The position numbers were made by a program, and so were the translations under genes. A DNA stretch of 10,345 nt, from assembly GCA_964347945.1 (NCBI GenBank), contig CAYGAW010000128.1:1-10345 (forward strand). Direction: 5' to 3'. This DNA comes from CAYGAW01 sp964347945 (GTDB lineage: Bacteria; Chloroflexota; Anaerolineae; UBA7937; B3-Chlor). The first letter of the stretch is position 1. Each line of letters begins with the position of its first letter. Below, one piece after another: positions 1 to 6,924 of this stretch. A model generated the notes under the pieces. That model was given only the letters and a program-made list of their open reading frames with translations. It searched no databases and had not been told where the DNA came from.

Positions 1-1002
1 AGCACGTTCGAGATCATGACTGCCATGGCCTTCGAATACTTCGCAGAGCAGAACGTTGACCTGGCCGTGGTGGAGACAGGTCTTGGAGGGCGTCTGGACA
101 CCACCAATGTCATCGTGCCCCTCGTCTCGGTCATCACCTCCATAAGCTATGACCACACCTACATCCTCGGCGACACTCTGGAGGAGATCGCCGGCGAGAA
201 GGCTGGTATCATCAAAGAAGGACGACCCGTGGTCTGTGCACCGCAACGTGACGCGGCCGAGCAAGTAATCGTCCAAGTGTGCAGAGAGAGGAGTGCGCCG
301 CTGATCCTGGTTGACCGGGATTGGCGCTGCCACGTGAGCGAGGCAGACATTGAGGGCCAGTCCTTCACAGTGAGAAGTGAGTTGCCTCACCCAGACGGAC
401 TGCTCGCTGACGGAAGGAGCCAAGAGTTCTGGATTCCCTTCCTGGGCCGCTACCAGGTAGTGAACGCCACAACGACGATCGCCACCATAGATCAGTTGTG
501 TCGGCAGGGTATACACGTGTCCCCGGAGCAAGCGGCTGAGGGCCTGCGGCGCGCACGCTGGCCCGGACGCCTGGAGATCCTGAGCCGAGAGCCTCTGCTC
601 GTAATGGATGGAGCGCACAACGTCGACTCGGTTCAGCGGTTGATGAAGGCACTGAGGGAGTATCTGGAGTTCGACGAGTTGATCGTCATCGCGGGATTCT
701 CGCTGGACAAAGATATCCCCGGCATGATGCGCGAGCTGACGTCTCACGCCAAGGAGGTCATCGTCACCCAGGCCGACCATCCCCGCGCGGGCGAGTCTGA
801 TACCATCGTGGAGCGCACTGACACGACCGAGACACCCCTTACGATACTACGCGAGCCGTCGGCGGCGCTCCGGCATGCCCTGGAATTGGCCGACAAGAAG
901 GACCTGGTATGCGTCACAGGGTCTCTGCATCTGGTGGGCGATGTGAGGGGAGTCTGGTTAGAGGCGCAAGGTGTAGCGTTCGAGCGAGATCCCGCCATCT
1001 AG
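1..1002 (+). CDS. folC: Folylpolyglutamate synthase / dihydrofolate synthase, 5'-truncated
   Basis: This Mur-ligase-type enzyme adds glutamate, with ATP, to dihydropteroate or reduced folates in the cytoplasm. The frame is open from base 1, so about 333 residues of a family that is usually about 430 long are present. The N-terminal part with the ATP-binding P-loop lies outside the window. Visible family motifs, in fragment numbering: ETGLGGRLD (25-33), the DH of SYDHTY (51-52), EKAGIIK (66-72, where family members carry a metal- or carbamate-binding Lys), LGRYQVVNA (about 148-156), WPGRLE (187-192) and DGAHN (203-207) opening the C-terminal domain. The ATG at 16 is internal to the conserved TFE..TA.AF stretch and is not the real start. 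It is convergent with the hydrolase gene, with only 28 nt between the two stops. FolC-only versus bifunctional FolC/DHFS activity cannot be decided from this fragment. Confidence 0.95.
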   Translation, partial: STFEIMTAMAFEYFAEQNVDLAVVETGLGGRLDTTNVIVPLVSVITSISYDHTYILGDTLEEIAGEKAGIIKEGRPVVCAPQRDAAEQVIVQVCRERSAPLILVDRDWRCHVSEADIEGQSFTVRSELPHPDGLLADGRSQEFWIPFLGRYQVVNATTTIATIDQLCRQGIHVSPEQAAEGLRRARWPGRLEILSREPLLVMDGAHNVDSVQRLMKALREYLEFDELIVIAGFSLDKDIPGMMRELTSHAKEVIVTQADHPRAGESDTIVERTDTTETPLTILREPSAALRHALELADKKDLVCVTGSLHLVGDVRGVWLEAQGVAFERDPAI

Positions 1003-1030
1003 CTGCCGAGAGACGCGCAACCCGCTGATT

Positions 1031-1798
1031 CTACGCTCCCCTCGCCTGGAGGAACTCCTCGATGGCGCGGTTCACTTGCTCCGGCTGTTCCAACATCACC
1101 ATATGGCCCGCTCCGGGCACAGTATTCAGTGTCGCGTTTGGGATGTTCTCCTCCAAGTAGCGGGCGTACTTCGCCGGCGTCAACAGGTCGTCTTCACCGC
1201 ACAGCACCAAGGTCGGACACCCTATCTCTCCCAACCGCTCCATCACGTCGAAGTTGTCACAAGCCAGGAAATCACCGTGAACCACCTCCGGCGTATTGGC
1301 GAGCCACTCCCGCTTGCCCAACTCCACCAAGTGTGAAGGAGCATCCTCCGCGTATGCATATCCGAGCAGCATGTCAACTGTCGAGTCGAAGTCAGAGAGG
1401 AGCCCTTCGAGAATCTCCGGCGCCACTCTCAGGCGAGCCCCCGTGCTGGCGAGGACCAGCCCCTCCGCTCTGGAGGTGTGATTGAGGGCAAAGTGTTGTA
1501 CTATTGCCCCGCCCATGGAATGGCCGCCCAGGATCACCCGCTGCAAGCCAAGAGCCCCCACGAAGTCCTCAACGAACTCCGCGTAGGAACTGATGGAAGT
1601 CCGTGACCGTCCCCCGGACCGGCCGTGCCCCGGGAGGTCGAGAGCGTAGGCGTTGACTGAGGCCAGGCTTCGCACTTGATAGGCCCAGTGGCGGTGCGTG
1701 CCTCCCGCTCCGTGAATGAAGACCAGCGAGGTATCGGAGGCTCGCGTCAGGCGTTGAACGTAGTAGATGTCCTCACCGGCAACGTTGACTTTGGGCAA
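1031..1798 (-). CDS. Alpha/beta hydrolase fold protein
   Basis: This is a single-domain alpha/beta hydrolase of 255 aa with a complete putative triad. From the TTG start, the oxyanion-hole region is HGAGG (29-33), the nucleophile elbow is GHSMGG with Ser94, the acid is Asp204 in GEDDLLTP and the base is His232 in GAGHMVMLEQP. A LPGHGRS stretch, usual in this family, precedes the elbow, and a variable cap lies at about 120-185. There is no signal peptide, so it is probably cytoplasmic. The substrate is unknown; esterase, lactonase and C-C hydrolase relatives share these motifs. I chose TTG at 1798 because AAGGAG sits 8 nt upstream and the protein then begins LPKVNVAGEDIYY, the usual N-terminal strand. 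A GTG at 1846 would add 16 residues but has no visible ribosome binding site. The gene lies 103 nt downstream of the reductase gene on the same strand, so the two may be cotranscribed. Confidence 0.93.
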   Translation of the reverse strand: MPKVNVAGEDIYYVQRLTRASDTSLVFIHGAGGTHRHWAYQVRSLASVNAYALDLPGHGRSGGRSRTSISSYAEFVEDFVGALGLQRVILGGHSMGGAIVQHFALNHTSRAEGLVLASTGARLRVAPEILEGLLSDFDSTVDMLLGYAYAEDAPSHLVELGKREWLANTPEVVHGDFLACDNFDVMERLGEIGCPTLVLCGEDDLLTPAKYARYLEENIPNATLNTVPGAGHMVMLEQPEQVNRAIEEFLQARGA

Positions 1799-1806
1799 GT
1801 CTGAGT

Positions 1807-1812
1807 CTCCTT
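1807..1812 (-). promoter_or_regulatory. Ribosome binding site deciding the hydrolase TTG start
   Basis: AAGGAG on the minus strand is separated by 8 nt from the TTG at 1798. This is the only good Shine-Dalgarno match near the N-terminus of the hydrolase, and it is the reason for preferring TTG over the upstream GTG at 1846. Confidence 0.65.
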
Positions 1813-1861
1813 CTCCCACAATCTCAAGACATACACGCTCGGCCACCGACGGACACTGCTG

Positions 1862-1876
1862 GGGGTCTTCGACCCC
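1862..1876 (-). terminator. Short GC-rich hairpin after trxB, possible weak terminator
   Basis: GGGGTC TTC GACCCC is a perfect 6-bp stem with a 3-nt loop in the gap between the reductase stop (1902) and the hydrolase. No T-run follows on the minus strand, so it is not a standard intrinsic terminator. It could attenuate read-through or stabilise the 3' end of the upstream message. Confidence 0.3.
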
Positions 1877-1901
1877 GAATCAACTGCGGTGATCGCCAGC
1901 C

Positions 1902-2843
1902 CTACCTGTCCCGCTCGGGGTGAGCCCGGCCCTCCAGTTCAGCGATGAACTCCTCTGCTTGCATGGCCGCTCTCGCGCCAGAGCCAACCGCAGTGGCAAT
2001 CTGCCAAGCGACCCCCTCTTGCACGTCTCCAGCCGCGAAAACCCCTTCCACGCTGGTCATCTGTCGCTCGTCGGTCACGATGTAGCCCGCCTTGTCCAAC
2101 TCCAACTGACCCTGGAACAACTCAGTGTTCGGCTCGTGACCCGCGAAAATGAAGACCCCCTGCGCCTCCAGCGTTGATTCCTCGTCCGTCTTGACGTCCT
2201 TCAGACGGACACCGCTCACGCCGCCATCGCCGATGATCTCAGTCACCACGCTATTCCACACGAAGTGGATCTTCTCATTGCTCTTGGCGATTTCTTCGAC
2301 TACCTTCTCCGCCCGCAACCTGTCGCGGCGATGAACGACATGCACTGTGCTGGCGAACTTGGTGAGGAATACTGCCTCCTTCACTGCTGCGTCACCGCCG
2401 CCGATGACGACCACCTTCTGGTCGCGGTAAAAATAGCCATCGCACGTGGCGCAGGACGAGACGCCACGCCCAGCGAACTCCGTCTCGCCTGGGATCCCCA
2501 GCGCGCGAGGAGATCTTCCCGTAGCGATGATGAGGGCCTCGGCCTGATACTCGGCTCCATGAGTCTTGACCCTGAATGGCCTTGCCGAGAGATCGATTTT
2601 GACGACCTCATCCATCGACACATCCGCGCCGTAGCGCTCGGCCTGCTGTCGCATCAGCTGAGCCAACTCGAAACCGCCAATCCCCTCGGGGAAACCAGGG
2701 TAGTTCTCCACCCGCTCGGTCAGCGCCATGCTGCCGCCCAAGTCCTTGCCACTGATGAGCAACGGTGCCAGAATGGCTCGCCCTGCGTAGATTGCTGCAG
2801 TCAGCGCCGCGGGCCCGGACCCAATGATGATGAGGTTTCGCAT
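1902..2843 (-). CDS. trxB: Thioredoxin reductase (NADPH, FAD, CxxC type)
   Basis: This is a low-molecular-weight thioredoxin reductase of 313 aa, a normal length for the family. It passes electrons from NADPH through FAD and a redox disulphide to thioredoxin in the cytoplasm. Motifs: FAD dinucleotide fold GSGPAA (8-13), ATG segment (107-109), active-site CATC (Cys131 and Cys134), NADPH fold GGGDAA (148-153), HRRDRLR (171-177), whose arginines fit NADPH 2'-phosphate recognition, and C-terminal FAD motif AGDV (271-274). The ATG at 2843 puts the FAD strand at the N-terminus as usual, with GGAGG 11 nt upstream. An in-frame ATG at 2888 (15 extra residues, GAGGGG upstream) is possible and still lies downstream of the promoter at 2920-2948. 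The longer open frame to 3041 crosses that promoter and is rejected. Two small departures from common family members are GSGPAA for GSGPAG and GGSM for GGQL. No thioredoxin gene is adjacent, so the partner is not shown. Related ferredoxin- or flavodoxin-linked reductases usually lack the CxxC. Confidence 0.93.
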   Translation of the reverse strand: MRNLIIIGSGPAALTAAIYAGRAILAPLLISGKDLGGSMALTERVENYPGFPEGIGGFELAQLMRQQAERYGADVSMDEVVKIDLSARPFRVKTHGAEYQAEALIIATGRSPRALGIPGETEFAGRGVSSCATCDGYFYRDQKVVVIGGGDAAVKEAVFLTKFASTVHVVHRRDRLRAEKVVEEIAKSNEKIHFVWNSVVTEIIGDGGVSGVRLKDVKTDEESTLEAQGVFIFAGHEPNTELFQGQLELDKAGYIVTDERQMTSVEGVFAAGDVQEGVAWQIATAVGSGARAAMQAEEFIAELEGRAHPERDR

Positions 2844-2919
2844 CTGTCTACTCGCCTCCCCGCTAGACTGCGCTCTGTGGCTGGACATGTCTCCACCCCT
2901 CAAGAAGTACGCCCCCGCT

Positions 2920-2948
2920 ATTGTACTTTGCCCTTCTACCGTTGACAA
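2920..2948 (-). promoter_or_regulatory. Sigma-70-type promoter for trxB, overlapping the divergent promoter
   Basis: Reading the minus strand, TTGTCA (2948-2943) and TACAAT (2925-2920) are separated by 17 nt, each matching the consensus at five of six positions. Transcription would begin near 2913, 25 nt before the ATG at 2888 and 70 nt before the preferred ATG at 2843. Its -35 element lies on the same bases as that of the rightward promoter. Confidence 0.65.
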
Positions 2949-2971
2949 GGCTCTGTGCTCTGGGCTACCAT
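2942..2971 (+). promoter_or_regulatory. Sigma-70-type promoter for the methyltransferase gene
   Basis: TTGACA (2942-2947, full consensus) and TACCAT (2966-2971, four of six) are 18 nt apart. The expected start is near 2978-2980, only a few bases before an in-frame ATG at 2983, so a leaderless transcript is possible. Otherwise about 43 nt of leader would precede the ATG at 3022. Confidence 0.6.
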
Positions 2972-3021
2972 TAGACCGCAGAATGACAGGCACCCGAGGC
3001 CGACTGTGGGTGACAGTGGGG

Positions 3022-3780
3022 ATGACGGCGCAGGAAGACAAAGCTGCAACGCTGGGACATCCCAGCTACGTGTGGCGTTTCGGGCAGGAGCGACGGCTGC
3101 GACTCATAGACAGGTATGCGCCACTCGAGGGCAAGACCATCCTGGACGTTGGCTGCGGACTGGGCACGTATGTCGAGAGGTTCCGCGAATTCACTGACCA
3201 GGCATACGGCGTTGACATCGAGGTGGAGAGGGTGGTAGAGGGAGGAAAGAGTGTGCCCAACCTCCTCGCCGCTGCCGCCGAGGCACTGCCCTTCATTGAC
3301 AACTCCTTCGATGTCCTCGTGCTACATGAAGTCCTGGAACATGTGGCTGACGATGGGCAGGCGATGGAGGAAGCCTACCGGCTTCTCAAACCAAGGGGTA
3401 GGATCGTCATCTTCGCCCCCAACCGCTTGTACCCTTTGGAAACCCACGGTATCTGGTGGCGCGGCAGATACAGGTTCGGCAACTTCCCTCTGGTGAACTA
3501 CCTACCCCATTCCTTGCGACGGCGATTGTGCCCCCATGTCCGAGCCTACACCCTTGGTGACCTGCACCAGCTTCTATCGGATTTCGAGCACCGCACCATC
3601 GTCCAGCGCCAGGTGTTCCCAGGCTATGACAACATCTTTGCTCGCCGAGCCCGGCTAGCATCCGCCCTGCGGCGGGTCACCTATTATCTAGAAGATACAC
3701 CCTTGCGTGTGCTTGGCCTGTCGCATTTCTTGGTGGTGGAGAAACCAGCCATGCCTCTCGATCGTACAACTGGTCGATAG
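3022..3780 (+). CDS. Class I SAM-dependent methyltransferase
   Basis: This is a soluble 252-aa protein with a Methyltransf_11-like Rossmann domain. Motif I is DVGCGLGTY (42-50) for SAM binding. The acidic end of strand 2 is GVD (63-65). ALPFIDNSFDVLV (88-100) with HEVLEHV (102-108) forms the motif II region, and LLKPRGRIVIFAPN (121-134) is the post-II strand. The basic, aromatic C-terminal part (about 135-252) probably recognises the substrate, which I cannot name; proteins of this shape act on quinones, lipids, sugars or small molecules. The start is uncertain. The ATG at 3022 has only a weak GGTGA upstream; an in-frame ATG at 2983 would add 13 residues and begin almost at the predicted transcription start. 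The open frame back to 2824 runs through the promoter and into trxB and is rejected. The PBP gene follows 66 nt downstream on the same strand. Confidence 0.9.
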   Translation: MTAQEDKAATLGHPSYVWRFGQERRLRLIDRYAPLEGKTILDVGCGLGTYVERFREFTDQAYGVDIEVERVVEGGKSVPNLLAAAAEALPFIDNSFDVLVLHEVLEHVADDGQAMEEAYRLLKPRGRIVIFAPNRLYPLETHGIWWRGRYRFGNFPLVNYLPHSLRRRLCPHVRAYTLGDLHQLLSDFEHRTIVQRQVFPGYDNIFARRARLASALRRVTYYLEDTPLRVLGLSHFLVVEKPAMPLDRTTGR

Positions 3781-3846
3781 CACGTTTGCTCTTTGCAGTC
3801 TCATCTGTTAGCATTCGGTTAGATTGGGTTCACAGGAACACAGAGT

Positions 3847-6800
3847 ATGGCCTCGAACAACCGGCTAGTCATCGCCAGGCGCAGGCAGCGCAGGCATGCC
3901 GCGAAGAACAACAGCCAGCTCCCCAAGATAACCTTGTCTATGCTCGGCGTAGTTGTGCTTAGCATCGTCTTCGCGGTCGTGGCTGGCCTGGGATCCGCCG
4001 TCGGCGTCTACGCCCGCTACGCGCAGCAGTTGCCCCCGCCTGAGGAGATAGAGATCCAGACCTCGCAGAGCTTCAAGACTACGAAGATCTATGATCGTAC
4101 GGGCACCAAGGTGCTGTACGAGGTTTTCGACCCCCGCTTTGGCAGCCGCACGGTGGTTCCCATAGACCAAATCCCCGATCACCTAAAGTATGCAACTATC
4201 GCCATCGAAGACCAAGATTTCTATACCAACCCAGGCATCAATATCCGAGGCATCCTCCGCGCCTTCTACGTGGACATCACGGGGCGGGGCTTTCAAGGCG
4301 GTAGCTCCATAACCACCCTTCTTGTCAAAAACGTGATCATCCCTCCAGAGGAGAGAACTGAACGCACGCTCTCCCGAAAGATCAAAGAGGCCATCCTCGC
4401 GGTGGAGATCACCCGAAGGTACAGCAAGGATCAGATCCTCGAGTGGTACCTCAACACCGTCTTCTACGGCAACATGGCCTACGGCGTTGAGGCCGCAGCG
4501 CAGAACTACTTCGGAAAGCACGTGCAAGACTTGAGCTTGGCTGAGTGTGCCATGCTTGCTGTCCTGCCTAATGCGCCGGCCACTCACTCGCCCCTCGTCA
4601 ACCCCGAGGAGGCGAGAATCCGTCAACACCTGGTTTTGGACGCTATGTTCCGCCAGGGGTACATCACCTACGACGAGATACTGGCGGCCAAGGCAGAGGA
4701 ACTGCACTACGCAGCCGTTCTTTTTGACATCGAAGCTCCCCACTTCGTAATGTACGTACGCCAGTTGTTGGAGGAGCGGTACGGCTCCGATGTGGTCTAT
4801 CAGGGAGGGCTGAAAGTCTACACCACACTGGATCTGGAATTGCAGAGTGTGGCAGAAGACATCGCCCGGCAGCATATCGCTGAACTGCAAGCTGACGAAC
4901 GCAACGCATCAAATGCCGCCGTGGTGGCCATGAAGCCCGCTACTGGCGAGATACTGGTCATGGTGGGCAGCCTGGACTACTTCGACAGAGAGATTGACGG
5001 GCAGGTCAACGTGGCTCTTGCTGAGCGACAGCCAGGATCCTCCTTCAAGATGTTCACCTACACGGAGGCGCTGCTCCAAGGGCACACTCCTGCCACGATG
5101 GTCATGGACGTACGCACCACGTTTCCTGATCCTGACTACTCCAGCCCATACACGCCAGAGAACTACGATCGCGAGTTTCACGGGCCCCTGCGACTCAGAC
5201 AAGCTTTGGCTCGCTCGATAAATGTGGCAGCGGTGAGAGTCTTGAGCTGGGTGGGTGTGAAGAATGTGATAGATCTTGCTCACCGCATGGGGATCAACAC
5301 GCTCACCGGACACTACTACGGCTTGAGTCTGACGCTGGGCGGAGGAGAGGTCAGGCTTCTCGACATGACCCACGCCTTCAGTGTGCTGGCCAACGGCGGC
5401 TATATGACGGGCCAGCCCGTGCCTGAAGAAAAGCTGAGGCCCGGCTACCGAGAGTTAGATCCAGTGGCAATCCTCCGCGTGGAGGACGCCAACGGCCACG
5501 TCCTGGAGGAGTATCGCAGCCCTGAATTGAGGGAAGTGATCAGGCCTCAGGTGGCATACGTCATAACCCACATGCTATCCGACAATGTGGCCCGCAGTCC
5601 GGCCTTCGGCTCGCGAAGCATGCTGTTCTTGGGCAGCGATAGACCTGCTGCGGCCAAGACAGGTACTACGACAGACTTTCGGGATTCCTGGACCATTGGC
5701 TTTACGCCTCAGCTATGCACTGGCGTATGGGTCGGCAACAGCAACAACGAGCCCATGGAACATGTGCCCGGCTCGCGGGGAGCAGCACCCATCTGGCACG
5801 CCCTCATGCTGGCCGCCTTGGAATCGGAGCCTGTCATACCCTTCGTCGAACCACCAGGTCTGGAGTGGGCCATCGTGGATGCGACGTCGGGGTTGCTGCC
5901 CACCGAGCACAGCCCCAGCACCATCAGGGAGGTCTTCCTTCCCGGCACGGTGCCCACGGAGCATGACAACATACATCAGGTGTTCCACGTCTGCCGGACC
6001 TCCGGGAAGCTAGCCACGGTCTATTGTCCTCTCGAGGAAGTGGCCCAGAGGGTGTACGAGATATACCCTCCTGACGCTGCGGACTGGGTGCGCGAGAGCG
6101 AAATTCCCCAGCCGCCCGTCGAATACTGCGACCTTCATGGCCCCACTCCTCTGGGGGGCGATGTCGCCATCACCAAACCCCGACCGTATGACTACATTCG
6201 TCGCATAGTGGACATACAAGGCAATGCTCGGGGGCCCGATGTCCAGCTCTATCGCCTTCAATACGGCCCTGGACTGAACCCCTCATCCTGGACCCAGATA
6301 GGGGGCGATCACTACAATACCGTTGACCACGGCCTACTAGAGCGATGGGACGTGCGAGGCCTGGATGGCCTCTACACGTTGCAGTTGTCTGTGGTGGATA
6401 GGAACAACTTCTACCGTCAGTCCACCATCCAGGTCACGGTAGACAACATCTCCCCGACGGTGGAGATCACCTATCCCATCACGGAGCAGCTCTACATCAT
6501 GGAGGACGCCGAGTGGGTCAGCATCCAGGCTCAGGCGCTGGACAACTTCTCCATGGACAAGGTGGAATTCTATCTGGACGACGAACTCCTAACCTACGAC
6601 ACGGTGAGTCCTTTCAATCAGAGGTGGACCATTGTCATGACTACCACGTTGGCCCAGGACGCTGCGCTGCGAGAACAGCTCGAACTGATCCCCGAGGACG
6701 AGGAGCCACCAATCGAGCTCACCACCAGCATCACCGTACCTCACACCATCCATGTGGTAGCCGTGGACGCGGCAGGGAATCGCATGGAGAGCGAAGAAGT

Positions 6801-6924
6801 ACTGATCTATGTGGTTCACAAGCAGGAGGAGGAAGAGCAGCCTGAAGCGGCGAACTGGGACATCTCGATAGAACGTCGGTGGGCCTTCGTGCGACGGGAG
6901 GACGAGACCGTGGTGTCAGCATGA
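3847..6924 (+). CDS. Bifunctional class A penicillin-binding protein (PBP1A-like) with C-terminal Ig-like extension
   Basis: This 1025-aa enzyme polymerises lipid II into glycan strands and cross-links the stem peptides, anchored in the membrane with its catalytic part outside. A basic cytoplasmic tail (1-27) is followed by one membrane helix (about 28-55). The GT51 domain (about 75-270) has catalytic Glu121 in IEDQDFY, GGSSITTLLVKN (151-162), RKIKEAILAVE (177-187, second Glu at 181) and ILEWYLN. The transpeptidase domain (about 350-660) carries SSFK (Ser398, Lys401), SIN (457-459) and KTGTT (604-608), so it looks active. A Cys-containing tail similar to other PBP1A proteins (TSGKLATVYCP, Cys761 in YCDLH) leads to beta-rich Ig-like segments (about 773-990, the second resembling Big_7 domains) and an acidic QEEEEQPE stretch. 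Oddities are Asn128 where a His is usual and TL for QQ in GGSxITQQ. The start ATG has AGGA 9 nt upstream. The stop overlaps surE. Confidence 0.95.
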   Translation: MASNNRLVIARRRQRRHAAKNNSQLPKITLSMLGVVVLSIVFAVVAGLGSAVGVYARYAQQLPPPEEIEIQTSQSFKTTKIYDRTGTKVLYEVFDPRFGSRTVVPIDQIPDHLKYATIAIEDQDFYTNPGINIRGILRAFYVDITGRGFQGGSSITTLLVKNVIIPPEERTERTLSRKIKEAILAVEITRRYSKDQILEWYLNTVFYGNMAYGVEAAAQNYFGKHVQDLSLAECAMLAVLPNAPATHSPLVNPEEARIRQHLVLDAMFRQGYITYDEILAAKAEELHYAAVLFDIEAPHFVMYVRQLLEERYGSDVVYQGGLKVYTTLDLELQSVAEDIARQHIAELQADERNASNAAVVAMKPATGEILVMVGSLDYFDREIDGQVNVALAERQPGSSFKMFTYTEALLQGHTPATMVMDVRTTFPDPDYSSPYTPENYDREFHGPLRLRQALARSINVAAVRVLSWVGVKNVIDLAHRMGINTLTGHYYGLSLTLGGGEVRLLDMTHAFSVLANGGYMTGQPVPEEKLRPGYRELDPVAILRVEDANGHVLEEYRSPELREVIRPQVAYVITHMLSDNVARSPAFGSRSMLFLGSDRPAAAKTGTTTDFRDSWTIGFTPQLCTGVWVGNSNNEPMEHVPGSRGAAPIWHALMLAALESEPVIPFVEPPGLEWAIVDATSGLLPTEHSPSTIREVFLPGTVPTEHDNIHQVFHVCRTSGKLATVYCPLEEVAQRVYEIYPPDAADWVRESEIPQPPVEYCDLHGPTPLGGDVAITKPRPYDYIRRIVDIQGNARGPDVQLYRLQYGPGLNPSSWTQIGGDHYNTVDHGLLERWDVRGLDGLYTLQLSVVDRNNFYRQSTIQVTVDNISPTVEITYPITEQLYIMEDAEWVSIQAQALDNFSMDKVEFYLDDELLTYDTVSPFNQRWTIVMTTTLAQDAALREQLELIPEDEEPPIELTTSITVPHTIHVVAVDAAGNRMESEEVLIYVVHKQEEEEQPEAANWDISIERRWAFVRREDETVVSA

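Noticed and set aside
1862..1876. GTCGAAG inside the hairpin as another copy of the repeat at 8332-8459
   Set aside because: Only the 7-bp core matches, the CTGAG half is missing, and the stem symmetry alone explains the sequence.
2265..2945. 226-aa plus-strand open frame across trxB
   Set aside because: Antisense to a clearly conserved thioredoxin reductase; the translation shows no domain.
2844..3041. N-terminal extension of trxB by 66 codons
   Set aside because: It would start upstream of the predicted promoter and overlap the methyltransferase start; the added residues look random and the FAD fold normally begins at the N-terminus.
3785..3824. Possible promoter before the PBP gene (TTTGCA, TTAGAT)
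   Set aside because: The spacing is about 21 nt and both boxes are weak; read-through from the methyltransferase promoter is just as likely.
4183..4890. 235-aa open frame on the minus strand inside the PBP gene
   Set aside because: It lies wholly antisense to the conserved GT51 domain, has no recognisable motif, and is explained by codon bias of the real gene.
4909..5373. 154-aa minus-strand open frame inside the PBP transpeptidase region
   Set aside because: Antisense shadow of the real coding sequence with no family features.
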